Shown one piece after another: positions 49,189 through 59,537 of a DNA stretch of 64,000 nucleotides (position 1 is the stretch's first letter; each line of letters opens with the position of its first letter). The stretch comes from an uncultured Clostridia bacterium (lineage in GTDB: Bacteria > Bacillota > Clostridia > Lachnospirales > Lachnospiraceae), in the NCBI GenBank assembly GCA_947174885.1, contig CAMWKO010000009.1, forward strand, positions 1-64,000, in the 5' to 3' direction. Both the position numbers and the translations under genes were made by a program. The notes beneath the pieces are model-generated. The model did no database searches and was not told the DNA's origin. It saw nothing but the letters and a program-made list of their open reading frames with translations.

Positions 49189-52100
49189 ATGCCGTATTTC
49201 AATATTGTTGCTCGATCCAGCGAAAGCACGGTTGTAACCGAATACAAGCCGCAGTCAAAACGCTCGGAGGCTTACCAAAGCGAAGCGGAACTTGAAAAAG
49301 AATTTATCCGCCTGATGAAAGATTTAGGCTATGAATATCTGACCATACATAAAGAAAAAGACCTTATCGACAACCTACGCACACAGCTTGAAAAGCTGAA
49401 CGATTATCGGTTTTCTGATGATGAGTGGAATCGATTTTTTCATGAGGTTCTTGCCAATTCCAAAGACAGCATTGTAGAAAAGACGCGCCTTATTCAGGAA
49501 GATCATGTGCAGGTATTGAAGCGTGATAACGGAGAAAGTAAGAATATCACGCTTATTGACAAAAAGAACATTCATAACAATACGCTTCAGGTCATCAATC
49601 AATACGCAGTTTCTGCCGACGAAGGCGCTGCGCACGCTAACCGTTACGATGTGACAATTATTGTGAACGGTCTGCCGCTTATACATATTGAGCTAAAGCG
49701 TAGGGGTGTGCCGATCCGTGAGGCGTTTAATCAGATCGACCGTTATCAGCGTGATAGCTTTTGGGCGGCAAGTGGGCTTTATGAATTTGTGCAGATATTT
49801 GTAATATCCAACGGCACGAATACCAAGTATTATTCAAATACCACCCGCTTCAACCATATTAAGGACGCCAATTCTCATAAGGCGAAAAAAGAAAAGACAA
49901 GCCACAGCTTTGAGTTTACATCCTTTTGGGCAGATGCAAATAACCGCATTATTCCCGACCTTGTGGACTTTACAAAGACATTTTTCTGCAAGCATACTAT
50001 TCTGAACATATTGACTCGTTACTGCGTTTTTACGGCGGAAAATATGCTGCTTGTTATGCGTCCCTATCAGATTGTTGCCACCGAGCGTATTTTGAACCGT
50101 ATTGAGATCGCAGAGAATTATAAGAAGTACGGCAGTGTTGCCGGCGGCGGTTATATTTGGCATACAACAGGCAGCGGTAAAACGCTGACATCATTTAAGA
50201 CGGCGCAGCTTACATCAAAGCTAAATTATATTGACAAGGTTCTGTTTGTTGTTGACCGAAAAGACCTTGACTATCAGACGATGAAGGAGTATGACCGTTT
50301 TGAAAAAGGAGCTGCCAACAGCAATTCCTCTACTACCATACTGAAAAAACAGCTTGAGGACGACAACGCAAAAATTATTATTACTACCATTCAAAAACTT
50401 GCTACCTTCATCAAAAAGAATGCTGGTCACAGCGTTTTTGACAAGCGTGTGGTCATTATCTTTGACGAATGCCACCGCAGCCAATTCGGTGATATGCACT
50501 TGGCAATTACGAAGTATTTCAAAAAATATCACTTATTTGGATTTACAGGAACGCCGATCTTTGCAGTCAATGCCGGAGTAAGCAAAAATCCCACGCTTCG
50601 CACGACTGAGCAGGCTTTCGGAGATCAATTGCACACCTATACTATCGTGGACGCCATCAATGATAAGAATGTACTGCCATTCCGTGTGGATTATATTAAA
50701 ACAATGGATAAGGAACCGGATATCGACGATAAAGAGGTATGGGATATCAACCGTGAAAAAGCGTTTCAGGCTCCCGAACGCATTCGCTTGGTAACAGAAT
50801 ATATCCTCACGCATTTTGATCAGAAAACTTATCGTGGAGATAAAACTTATACATTCAATGTTTTGCAGAATATCGCTGATGTGGCATCTGCAGGTGGCAG
50901 AGCCGCTATTGAGGAAATAAAACAAAAGCAGCGTGTCAGCGGCTTCAACTCAATTTTTGCAGTTTCATCTGTGGATGCTGCAAAGTTGTATTATGCCGAA
51001 TTTAAGCGTCAAATGGCTGAAAATCCGCAGCGGCGGCTAAAGGTCGCTCTTATTTACAGCTACGGTGCAAACGAAGCAGAAACAGACGGACTTCTTGATG
51101 AAGAAAACCCGGAAGATACTTCTGCACTTGACGCAACCTCCCGTGATTTTCTTGACACAGCTATTGCCGATTACAACGAGATGTTCCATACCAATTATTC
51201 CACAGACGGCGATAAATTTCAGAACTACTATAAAGATGTGTCGCTCAGAATGAAGAATAAGGAGCTTGATTTGCTCATTGTGGTCAATATGTTCCTGACA
51301 GGCTTTGACGCAACTACGCTTAACACGCTGTGGGTAGATAAAAATCTGAAAATGCACGGATTGATTCAGGCGTATTCTCGTACCAACCGAATACTCAATT
51401 CGATCAAAACATTTGGGAATATCGTTTGCTTCCGCAATCTGCAAAAACGCACAGATGACGCTATTTCACTCTTCGGTGACAAGGAAGCAGGCGGCATTGT
51501 GCTGATGCGCGGTTATAAGGACTATTATTTTGGCTACGAGGACTCTGACGGAAAATATCATCCCGGCTATGCCGATATGATAGAAGAACTGACAACAAAG
51601 TTTCCTCTTTCTGATGAACGTATCATCGGAGAACAAAAACAGAAGGAATTTATCGTCCTGCTCGGCGCTATCCTTCGTATGCGTAATCTGCTGACATCAT
51701 TTGATGAGTTCGCAGGGAACGGAATCCTTTCCGAGCGTGATTTTCAGGATTATCTCGGCAGATATCAGGATCTTCGTGACGAATGGAAGAATCGTAAACC
51801 TAGCGGAGAAAAAGAGGATATCACAGACGATATTGTTTTTGAAATCGAGCTTATTAAGCAAATTGAAATCAATATTGATTATATCCTGATGCTGGTTAAA
51901 AAGTATCATGATTCACACTGTGATGATAAGGAAGTGCTTATCACGATCCGTAAAACTGTAGACGCCAGCCCTGAGCTTCGCAGCAAAAAGGCACTTATCG
52001 AGAACTTCATTGCCGGCATTAACGATGTTTCCGATGTTATGATCGAGTGGCGAAACTATGTGGCTGAGGAAAAAGAAAGAGAGCTTGTTACTATTATCAA

Positions 52101-52302
52101 GGAAGAAAATCTCAAAGAAGAGGAAACAAGAAAATTTATTGATGTGGCTTTTCGTGACGGTTCGATAAAGACAAGCGGTACGACGATTGATAAACTTATG
52201 CCGCCGATGTCCCGCTTTGGCGGTGGAAACCGTGCTGAAAAGAAGCAGGGCGTGATCCAAAAGCTGCAAGCATTTTTTGAGAGGTTCTTCGGAATTGGAT
52301 AA
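49189..52302 (+). CDS. hsdR: Type I restriction endonuclease subunit HsdR
   Basis: HIELKRRGVPIREAFNQIDRY nuclease region; GGYIWHTTGSGKTLTSFKTA Walker A; IFDECHRSQFG; FGFTGTPIF; VVNMFLTGFDATTLNTLWVDK. Confidence 0.97.
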   Translation: MPYFNIVARSSESTVVTEYKPQSKRSEAYQSEAELEKEFIRLMKDLGYEYLTIHKEKDLIDNLRTQLEKLNDYRFSDDEWNRFFHEVLANSKDSIVEKTRLIQEDHVQVLKRDNGESKNITLIDKKNIHNNTLQVINQYAVSADEGAAHANRYDVTIIVNGLPLIHIELKRRGVPIREAFNQIDRYQRDSFWAASGLYEFVQIFVISNGTNTKYYSNTTRFNHIKDANSHKAKKEKTSHSFEFTSFWADANNRIIPDLVDFTKTFFCKHTILNILTRYCVFTAENMLLVMRPYQIVATERILNRIEIAENYKKYGSVAGGGYIWHTTGSGKTLTSFKTAQLTSKLNYIDKVLFVVDRKDLDYQTMKEYDRFEKGAANSNSSTTILKKQLEDDNAKIIITTIQKLATFIKKNAGHSVFDKRVVIIFDECHRSQFGDMHLAITKYFKKYHLFGFTGTPIFAVNAGVSKNPTLRTTEQAFGDQLHTYTIVDAINDKNVLPFRVDYIKTMDKEPDIDDKEVWDINREKAFQAPERIRLVTEYILTHFDQKTYRGDKTYTFNVLQNIADVASAGGRAAIEEIKQKQRVSGFNSIFAVSSVDAAKLYYAEFKRQMAENPQRRLKVALIYSYGANEAETDGLLDEENPEDTSALDATSRDFLDTAIADYNEMFHTNYSTDGDKFQNYYKDVSLRMKNKELDLLIVVNMFLTGFDATTLNTLWVDKNLKMHGLIQAYSRTNRILNSIKTFGNIVCFRNLQKRTDDAISLFGDKEAGGIVLMRGYKDYYFGYEDSDGKYHPGYADMIEELTTKFPLSDERIIGEQKQKEFIVLLGAILRMRNLLTSFDEFAGNGILSERDFQDYLGRYQDLRDEWKNRKPSGEKEDITDDIVFEIELIKQIEINIDYILMLVKKYHDSHCDDKEVLITIRKTVDASPELRSKKALIENFIAGINDVSDVMIEWRNYVAEEKERELVTIIKEENLKEEETRKFIDVAFRDGSIKTSGTTIDKLMPPMSRFGGGNRAEKKQGVIQKLQAFFERFFGIG

Positions 52303-52557
52303 GCAGTTCTTCCTAAAAAGTAAAAGTGTATGTTAAATAATAATGGCAAACTACAAGACAAGGGCGGCGGAGCAATAATGCACCACCGCTCTTACTTGTG
52401 GAAAGATATAAAAAAAATCATATAGTATGCCCAACTTTCCGAAAAATGTCAGGACAGAACAAATCTTTTTGTTGACATCTAAGAGTTTCGAATTATAATA
52501 AAACACATGATATATAATAACTGTTATATAACGAATGGTTTATAAAAGGAGATAAAT

Positions 52558-53145
52558 ATGCCACCTAAAGCAAAGTTTACAAAGGATGAAATTTTACAGG
52601 CAGCCATGCAAATTGTACGGGAACAGGGATTAGAGGCCGTAACCTCCCGTGAACTGGGAAGAAAACTTGGAAGCTCTACATGTCCGGTTTTTACGGTGTT
52701 TGAAAATATGGAGGAAGTAAATTCAGAGATTATTAAAACAGCTAAAGAATTGTATAAAGAATATATAAATGAGGGACTAAAACAGGAGCTGGCTTTTAGA
52801 GGTGTTGGAATGGCATATATAAAATTTGCGATGGAAGAGCCTAAATTATTTCATATTTTATTTATGAAAGAACATTCAGAGCCAATAGATATAGAACATA
52901 CACTTATGCTGATTGATGAAAGCTATATTGACATTTTGAAATCTGTCAGAGAGCCTTATGATTTACAGGAAGAGGAAGCTAAAAATCTATATCAGCATCT
53001 TTGGATATATACACATGGAATTGCCTCGTTATGTGCTACAAAGGTATGTACTTTTACCAATGCGGAAATTCAGTTAATGATGACAGAGGTTTTTACGAGC
53101 TTACTTGAAAAAATTAAAAGGAGTAAATCAGATGATAAAAATTAA
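52558..53145 (+). CDS. TetR/AcrR family transcriptional regulator
   Basis: KFTKDEILQAAMQIVREQGLEAVTSRELGRKLGSSTCPVFTVFENMEE. Confidence 0.9.
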   Translation: MPPKAKFTKDEILQAAMQIVREQGLEAVTSRELGRKLGSSTCPVFTVFENMEEVNSEIIKTAKELYKEYINEGLKQELAFRGVGMAYIKFAMEEPKLFHILFMKEHSEPIDIEHTLMLIDESYIDILKSVREPYDLQEEEAKNLYQHLWIYTHGIASLCATKVCTFTNAEIQLMMTEVFTSLLEKIKRSKSDDKN

Positions 53146-53824
53146 TAATATACATAAATCATATGGAGAAAAGAACAATCAGTTTGAAGTGCTTAAAGGA
53201 ATATCTTTAAGCATTGAAGAAGGGGATTTTGTAGTGCTGCTAGGGGCATCCGGCTCAGGCAAGTCAACTCTTTTAAATGTAGTTTCGGGTCTGGAGAAAC
53301 CTGATAGTGGTGAAGTTTTTTATAACAATGAAAATATTACGGTTTTATCAGATAAACAGCTGACGGAATTCAGAAAGAAAAATATCGGGTTTATTTTTCA
53401 GCAATACTATTTATTACCTAATCTTAATGTAGAAAAAAACGTAAAAATGGGAGCAGATTTAACAAACAATAAAGAATATGAAAAGATTATTGAGGCTGTT
53501 GGATTAAAAGAAAAACGTTTAAAGTATCCACATGAGCTTAGTGGTGGGGAACAGCAAAGAGTTTGCGTGGCAAGGGCATTAGCAAAGAAGCCTGCCGTAT
53601 TATTTCTGGATGAGCCTACAGGTGCGTTGGATGAAGAAACAGGTCGTCTGGTGCTTGATTATATATGCAGTTTACAAAAGAAGCTGAATTTTACAATAAT
53701 AATGGTAACACATAATGCAAATATTGCGGATATGGCAAAAACCGTTATCCGAATGAACAGTGGCAGAATAGTATCAACACATCAGAATCAAATACAAAAA
53801 AGTGCATATGAGATAGGATGGTAA
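53132..53824 (+). CDS. ABC transporter ATP-binding protein (MacB/LolD-like)
   Basis: LLGASGSGKSTLLNVVSGLEKPDSG, LSGGEQQRVCVARALAKKPAVLFLDEPTGALDEETG. Confidence 0.95.
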   Translation: MIKINNIHKSYGEKNNQFEVLKGISLSIEEGDFVVLLGASGSGKSTLLNVVSGLEKPDSGEVFYNNENITVLSDKQLTEFRKKNIGFIFQQYYLLPNLNVEKNVKMGADLTNNKEYEKIIEAVGLKEKRLKYPHELSGGEQQRVCVARALAKKPAVLFLDEPTGALDEETGRLVLDYICSLQKKLNFTIIMVTHNANIADMAKTVIRMNSGRIVSTHQNQIQKSAYEIGW

Positions 53825-53828
53825 AGAG

Positions 53829-54974
53829 ATGATAGTAGGAATTAAGGATATATTTAAAATGCTTGGAATCATTATTATTTCAGCATGTGCAGTGTTTGTA
53901 TGTACACTTTTTCTTAATTACAATATAGACTTAAAGAATATTGAAGGTTTAATTAATACAGCTTCAATGCAGGTATTTTATGATGCACAAATCATGACAG
54001 GAAAAATGGTTAGTACATTAAGTGGAGGCTGCCTGCTTCTGACTTCTGTTGTTATGCTTCTGTTTTATATTAAACATTATATAGATACACATAGGAAAGA
54101 ATTAGGTATTTTAAAGGCAATGGGATATTCTAATCTGAAAATTGCCGGAAGCTTTTGGGTATTTGGCATTAGTATATTGCTGGGGACATCATTAGGATAT
54201 ATTTGTGCGTATTGTATTATGCCTGAATTTTATTCGGTTCAGAATGAAGATAAATTATTACCGGAGGTTATCGTACATTTTCAACCTGTACTGCTGATTT
54301 GTCTGGTTGTATTACCGTCGCTGGTTTTTGCATTTTTATCCGTGGTATACAGCTGTATAAAGCTTGAAATACCGGTAATGGAACTGCTAAGAGGCAAAAG
54401 TATACAAAAGGTAAGAACCGCAAAATCAATTAACGATATGCCTTTTTTAAAGGAACTGAAAAAAAGCACTGTACGACAGCGTAAATCCTTAGTTTTTTTC
54501 ATTGCCTTTGCTACATTCTGCTATGCTGCAATGGTGCAGATGTCATTTAGTATGAAAGAATTAGCAAGTGTAATGATGGCGGTCATGATTTTTTCTATTG
54601 GTATTATTTTAGCATTTGTTACATTATTTCTGGCGATTACAACTGTTGTAAAATCAAATATGAAAACCTTAGCGATGATGCAGGTGTTTGGATATTCAAG
54701 GGATGAGTGCAGGAAAGCAGTTTTAAGCGGTTACAGAAAAATAGCCTATATCGGATTTGCCATTGGAACAATATATCAGTATGTACTATTAAAAATAGCA
54801 GTTTATGTCATATTTAGAGATATCGATAGTGTGCCTGATTATAATTTTGATATACCGGCATTTATAATTACACTGATTTCATTTGTGATTCTTTATGAGC
54901 TAATAATGTATTGGTATAGCAGGAAGATTAGTAAAGTATCAGTTAAAGAAATTATGCTGAATACGGAATTGTAG
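53829..54974 (+). CDS. FtsX-like permease of ABC transporter
   Basis: Multiple TMs, THRKELGILKAMGYSNLKIAGSF and AMMQVFGYSRDECRKAVLSGYRKI. Confidence 0.88.
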   Translation: MIVGIKDIFKMLGIIIISACAVFVCTLFLNYNIDLKNIEGLINTASMQVFYDAQIMTGKMVSTLSGGCLLLTSVVMLLFYIKHYIDTHRKELGILKAMGYSNLKIAGSFWVFGISILLGTSLGYICAYCIMPEFYSVQNEDKLLPEVIVHFQPVLLICLVVLPSLVFAFLSVVYSCIKLEIPVMELLRGKSIQKVRTAKSINDMPFLKELKKSTVRQRKSLVFFIAFATFCYAAMVQMSFSMKELASVMMAVMIFSIGIILAFVTLFLAITTVVKSNMKTLAMMQVFGYSRDECRKAVLSGYRKIAYIGFAIGTIYQYVLLKIAVYVIFRDIDSVPDYNFDIPAFIITLISFVILYELIMYWYSRKISKVSVKEIMLNTEL

Positions 54975-55004
54975 ACAATCCGGTAAAAGCTAAACTCCAA
55001 ACTA

Positions 55005-55230
55005 TTCAGGCTTCTTCATTAATTTTAACAGTAGTAAGTTAAAAAAAATTACAAAATCCTTAGAGGTTTTGCATATTACACAGCCGACACTATTCCGATA
55101 GCTTGCGCAGATGAAGGAAGAAGTCGGCGTAAAACTATTTGACAGAGGTACTCGTAAAATAAAATTAACTAACGATGGCATTCTGCTTCGCAATCATACA
55201 GAAGAAATTTTGCAGATTTTATGTGTTTAA
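55005..55230 (+). pseudogene. LysR family regulator fragment (N-terminal HTH only)
   Basis: Frame reading KKITKSLEVLHITQPTLFR*LAQMKEEVGVKLFDRGTRKIKLTNDGILLRNHTEEILQI with in-frame stop. Confidence 0.7.
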
Positions 55231-55295
55231 CTTGGTCTCTCTCTGAGTTTATTTTGAACTTCATAAAAACATGTCAAAAAGTATACACTATGTTT

Positions 55296-56189
55296 TTAGG
55301 TTGGTTTTGGCAATTCCTTTATTTCTTGTATAAACTTTTCAGAAGCCTTAGAAAATACCTGATATTTCTTCCAGACAATGCTCATGCCTTCTTCTCTTTT
55401 TGGGGAAAGGGGGCGGAAGCATAGATTGCTGTTACCAGAAGTATTGATGATTTTATCAAATCCGATTGCATATCCCAAGCCTTCTGCTACCATAAGTGAA
55501 GCATTGAAAAGCAAATTGTAGGTTGCAACAATTTCCAATTCGGACAAATCTCTTTCTGTCCATATAGATAATGCCCCGTTGTTATTATCTTGTCTTGATA
55601 TAATCAGTGGTTTGTCCAATAAGTCTTCTGGAGAGATAGTTTCCTTTACAGCCAGTGGTGAATCCTTTCGCATCAGTACACCCCAGATATCTTTATAAGG
55701 TAATGGTATCGAATTATATTTTGAATGGTCTACAGAGCCAAACACAATTCCAAAATCAATCAGTCCTTTATCTAATTGTTCCAGCACAAATTCAGCATTT
55801 CCGCTGGTGATATGGTAATGGATGCCGGGATAAGATTTGTAAAGTTCCTTTGCTGCTTTTGCAATAAAGCGGACAGCGTCGGTTTCTCCTGCTCCTATAT
55901 ATACATCGCCAAAAATAACCTGATTTGAAAGTGAAATCTCCTTCTCAGTTTTATGTACCAAATTCAGGATTTCCTCTGCCCGCTTTCTCAGAATCATTCC
56001 TTCATCGGTGAGAGTAACTTTTCTGGAACCTTTCGTTCCACGGATCAAAAGCTGTTTCCCTAATTCTTCTTCCATAGCTTTTATCTGGGTGGAAAGAGTG
56101 GGCTGGGAAAGGTGCAGTGATTCTGCTGCCCGTACAATGCTCTGCTCTCTTGCCACAGCAAGAAAATATTGAAGTACACGTAATTCCAT
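55296..56189 (-). CDS. LysR family transcriptional regulator
   Basis: MELRVLQYFLAVAREQSIVRAAESLHLSQPTLSTQIKAMEEELGKQLLIRGTKGSRKVTLTDEG. Confidence 0.94.
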   Translation of the reverse strand: MELRVLQYFLAVAREQSIVRAAESLHLSQPTLSTQIKAMEEELGKQLLIRGTKGSRKVTLTDEGMILRKRAEEILNLVHKTEKEISLSNQVIFGDVYIGAGETDAVRFIAKAAKELYKSYPGIHYHITSGNAEFVLEQLDKGLIDFGIVFGSVDHSKYNSIPLPYKDIWGVLMRKDSPLAVKETISPEDLLDKPLIISRQDNNNGALSIWTERDLSELEIVATYNLLFNASLMVAEGLGYAIGFDKIINTSGNSNLCFRPLSPKREEGMSIVWKKYQVFSKASEKFIQEIKELPKPT

Positions 56190-56334
56190 ATTCTCGTTTC
56201 CTTTATTTTCATATTTTGATGTCTACAGTATAGCATGTCGTTGAATAGGCTTCAACTATGCATGTGCATTTATCACAAGTATTTACTATTCTATTTTCTT
56301 TTCACTATACTTAAAGAAAATTTTGTAAGGAGGT

Positions 56335-56631
56335 TTGCTTATGAAAAAAATAGATAGGAAATTCCTATGCAAATGGATTAATTATAAGTATTTGCTATTG
56401 ATGGTGGAGGAAAGTATAATAAAAACAGAAAGGCAAAAGAACTTTTTAGAGAATAAGAATAGGGAGCGATGTGAGATGAAAAAAAATATTTTTACAATGT
56501 ACCTTTACGATAATAATACCCCAACAGCCATTGCAAGATGTGTGGGAGCCGGTGACCGGCGGCTTCCTGTTTATACCCCGGTGCCGGAAGGATGGGGAAA
56601 CAAAATTGTTCAGATTAGCGAGGGTGAGTAA
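56335..56631 (+). CDS. Hypothetical short protein
   Basis: 98-aa ORF; internal start at 56476 (MKKNIFTMYLYDNN...) also possible; directly upstream of 56634..56888. Confidence 0.4.
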   Translation: MLMKKIDRKFLCKWINYKYLLLMVEESIIKTERQKNFLENKNRERCEMKKNIFTMYLYDNNTPTAIARCVGAGDRRLPVYTPVPEGWGNKIVQISEGE

Positions 56632-56633
56632 AG

Positions 56634-56888
56634 ATGGATAACAAAGAGATTAAGCTTGAGAAACTGACCCCGTATGGGTCAAAAGAAGCAGTCATTCAAA
56701 ATCTGGAAGATGCAGGGTGTACCGGGGACATCATTGAGTGTTGTATAACCTGTATGGAACAGGGAAAAAAGAATGAATTGCTGAAACGGCTGGAAGAACA
56801 CAGAACAGGTCTTCTGAACAAGGTACATGAAGAAGAAAAACATATAGACTGCCTGGATTATTTGGTTTATCAGATTAAGCGCTATTAG
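56634..56888 (+). CDS. Hypothetical short protein
   Basis: MDNKEIKLEKLTPYGSKEAVIQNLEDAGCTGDIIECCITCMEQGKKNELLKRLEEHRTGLLNKVHEEEKHIDCLDYLVYQIKRY. Confidence 0.6.
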   Translation: MDNKEIKLEKLTPYGSKEAVIQNLEDAGCTGDIIECCITCMEQGKKNELLKRLEEHRTGLLNKVHEEEKHIDCLDYLVYQIKRY

Positions 56889-56926
56889 TACAAATTTGAA
56901 TGAATATTGATATGGAGGAAGATATC

Positions 56927-57805
56927 ATGAAAATAATTGAAAATCAGACATTTGACATGGAACGTGCACTTTACGGAAGTAATGGTGTATTAGTAAAAAA
57001 TTGTTCTTTTGACGGACCGGCAGACGGTGAAAGTGCATTTAAAGAGGGAAGGGATATTGTGACGGAGCATTGTTTTTTCAATCTGCGTTACCCTTTCTGG
57101 CATGACCATGGATTGAAAATCACAGATTCGGAAATGACAGAACTTTGCCGGGCAGCATTGTGGTATTCTGACAATGTGGAGATTTTGGACAGTAAGCTGC
57201 ATGGAATCAAAGCACTGAGGGAGTGCAGTAATGTCCTTATAAAGAATTGTGATATTATTTCACCGGAATTCGGTTGGTCTGTGCGGGAAATCCGTATGGA
57301 AGATACCACGGCAATCAGCGAGTATTTCATGATGCGCTCGGAGAATCTGACATTTAAAGGCGTAAGTTTTAAGGGTAAATACTCTTTCCAATACATCAGG
57401 AATGCAACATTTGAAAATTGTGTATTTGATACAAAAGATGCTTTTTGGCATGGTGAAAACATAACAGTAAAAAACAGTGTGGTAAAGGGCGAATATTTGG
57501 CATGGTATTCAGATGGCCTTACTTTGATAGGCTGTAAGATCATCGGAACACAGCCGCTGTGTTACTGTAAAAATCTGAAACTGCTTGACTGTGAGATGAT
57601 CGGTACGGATCTTGCCTTTGAAAAATCCGAAGTAGAGGCAGTCATCACAACAAAGGTTGACAGTATTAAAAATCCGATGTCCGGACGGATTGAGGTGCCG
57701 GAAGTGGGAGAGCTGATCATGGATGATGAAAATGCGAAAGGCGAGGTTCTGATCTGCGGGAAAAAAAATAGAGATATAATCTGCAAAATGTGCAGCTGTG
57801 CCTGA
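56927..57805 (+). CDS. DUF3737 family protein (beta-helix-like)
   Basis: NCSFDGPADGESAFKE...LRYPFWHDHGLKITDSEMTELCRAALWYSDNVEILDSKLHGIKALRECSNVLIKNCDIISPEFGW...KGEYLAWYSDGLTLIGCKIIGTQPLCYCKNLKLLDC. Confidence 0.9.
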   Translation: MKIIENQTFDMERALYGSNGVLVKNCSFDGPADGESAFKEGRDIVTEHCFFNLRYPFWHDHGLKITDSEMTELCRAALWYSDNVEILDSKLHGIKALRECSNVLIKNCDIISPEFGWSVREIRMEDTTAISEYFMMRSENLTFKGVSFKGKYSFQYIRNATFENCVFDTKDAFWHGENITVKNSVVKGEYLAWYSDGLTLIGCKIIGTQPLCYCKNLKLLDCEMIGTDLAFEKSEVEAVITTKVDSIKNPMSGRIEVPEVGELIMDDENAKGEVLICGKKNRDIICKMCSCA

Positions 57806-57914
57806 TTTTTTTAGGAAGTGATACTATGATGGCAAGTTTCTCTTTGCAAGTAGAATTTTCAATGGACTTCTTTTGGTGCTACGGTTGGTCGTGGGAACAT
57901 TGACGGTGTAGAGA

Positions 57915-58097
57915 ACTTATCGTTATGGTTTCACAGCAGGATTAAAAACAGGTCTGGGATCTTTGGTTGAGGATTGTCTGCATGACAAAGCAGTTGCTTT
58001 CTGTAAAGGATGCCTTGCCTGTCTGAAATTCCAACACGGTGTGAACCGTGATGATGCGGATAATATCGCACAGAAAATGAAGGAGGCAGATATATGA
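57915..58097 (+). pseudogene. Flavodoxin/FMN reductase family fragment
   Basis: TAGLKTGLGSLVEDCLHDKAVAFCKGCLACLKFQHGVNRDDADNIAQKMKEADI* resembles the CxxC..DD..I..KM..AD region. Confidence 0.5.
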
Positions 58098-58618
58098 AAA
58101 AACTGATTTGTACGATGCTGGTTTTTACAGTGTTATTTATGACAACTGCCTGTAGAAACAGCAAAGAGGAACAAAATGTTAATATGGAATCGGAAATCAG
58201 TACGGCTCTGCCGGATCAGTCGGCAGAATCTATCGGGGAAAATACAAAACAGGAGGTAACAGAGATGAAGATGAAAGTTCAAGTCGGGGATACCGTTTTT
58301 ATAGCGACAATGGCAGAGAATTCTTCTGTAGATGCGCTGAAGGAATTAATGGCAGATGGCTCTCTCACCCTGAATATGAGTGATTATGCAGGCATGGAAA
58401 AGAATGCAGATTTGGGAATTACGTTGCCACAGAACAATGAACAGATGAATACGCAGGCTGGTGATATTATTTTGTATCAGGGCAGGACGTTTGTTATCTA
58501 CTATGATACAAATTCATGGAGTCTGACACCAATTGGGAAAATTGACAATGTGGATGCAGAGGAACTGAGAGAGGCGTTGGGATCTGGAGATGTTAAGGTG
58601 ACCTTATCTCTTGAATAA
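58094..58618 (+). CDS. Cyclophilin-like fold lipoprotein
   Basis: Lipobox LFMTTAC; MKVQVGDTVFIATMAENSSVDALKELMADGSLTLNMSDYAGMEKNADLGITLPQNN...GDIILYQGRTFVIYYDTNSWSLTPIGKID. Confidence 0.85.
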   Translation: MKKLICTMLVFTVLFMTTACRNSKEEQNVNMESEISTALPDQSAESIGENTKQEVTEMKMKVQVGDTVFIATMAENSSVDALKELMADGSLTLNMSDYAGMEKNADLGITLPQNNEQMNTQAGDIILYQGRTFVIYYDTNSWSLTPIGKIDNVDAEELREALGSGDVKVTLSLE

Positions 58619-58624
58619 CTGAAT

Positions 58625-58750
58625 CAGGTTGTACTGCCTAAGACTGCCAATCCTGAGCATATGCGAGATAACACAGAGATGAATTTTACAATCAGTGATG
58701 GTGATATGGAAATATTAAATAACATGGAACATATTAGGTTTAATATTTAA
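58625..58750 (+). pseudogene. Aldo/keto reductase C-terminal fragment
   Basis: VVLPKTANPEHMRDNTEMNFTISDGDMEILNNMEHI resembles the AKR C-terminal motif IPGSTNPEHIREN. Confidence 0.5.
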
Positions 58751-58948
58751 TAACACTATGCGCTCTGCTTAAGCAGGGCGTTTTTTTGTATTCCTTATCC
58801 ATGCTTTGCGAGGAGCAAAAAAATGCTCTTTAGCGTTTGGTTGTGCGAAGAATAGAAGACAAAGAGCATAATCAACTTTTAAACTGTATTTTATGTATCT
58901 GTGATTATTTAAAGTTTGTAGAAAAGAGGAGATGTGTGGTAAAATGTC

Positions 58949-59012
58949 ATCGTGAATAAACCTGCGGTTTATTCCCTCGCCCCATAAAATTGACAAGCAA
59001 TTTTATGGTAAA
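58949..59012. repeat. Paired inverted repeats (double hairpin)
   Basis: GAATAAACctgcGGTTTATTC followed by CCATAAAATTGacaagCAATTTTATGG. Confidence 0.6.
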
Positions 59013-59065
59013 ATAACAGTGATTTAGTATTTAGTAAAAGATAGACAAAAAAGGAGTCGGCTTGT

Positions 59066-59449
59066 ATGAAAATAGAACATATTGCTATGTATGTTAATGA
59101 TTTAGAATTGGCAAAACAGTTTTTTGAAAAGTATATGGGTGGGAAATCAAATGATATGTATCATAATGAAAAGACCGGATTTAAGTCGTATTTTCTGACA
59201 TTTGATGATGGTGCAAGATTAGAGCTTATGAATAAACCGGATATGGAGGATACTTACAAATCACTTAAAAGAACAGGCTTTATACATATTGCATTTAGTG
59301 TGGGAAGCAAAGAAAAGGTTGACTTATTGACAGAGGAGATGAAGAAAGACGGATATGAAGTTATCAGTGGACCAAGAACAACAGGTGACGGATATTATGA
59401 GAGCTGTATTGTAGCCATTGAGGGAAATCAGATTGAGATAACCATATAA
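59066..59449 (+). CDS. VOC/glyoxalase-bleomycin resistance-like protein
   Basis: [58 protein letters not shown]...[16 protein letters not shown]...[19 protein letters not shown]. Confidence 0.92.
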   Translation: MKIEHIAMYVNDLELAKQFFEKYMGGKSNDMYHNEKTGFKSYFLTFDDGARLELMNKPDMEDTYKSLKRTGFIHIAFSVGSKEKVDLLTEEMKKDGYEVISGPRTTGDGYYESCIVAIEGNQIEITI

Positions 59450-59537
59450 TAGCATGTAGAAAATAATAGGTATGAACCGACCTCCAATCGTTAGATTTTA
59501 GGTCTGACTTTTAAGGGTCGGTTCAGTAATCAGGGAG

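Noticed and set aside
49375-52361. Several 70-135 aa minus-strand ORFs in hsdR
   Set aside because: Antisense to a 1037-aa conserved HsdR; no independent support
58769-58996. 75-aa minus-strand ORF
   Set aside because: Lies across intergenic hairpins; no RBS or family resemblance
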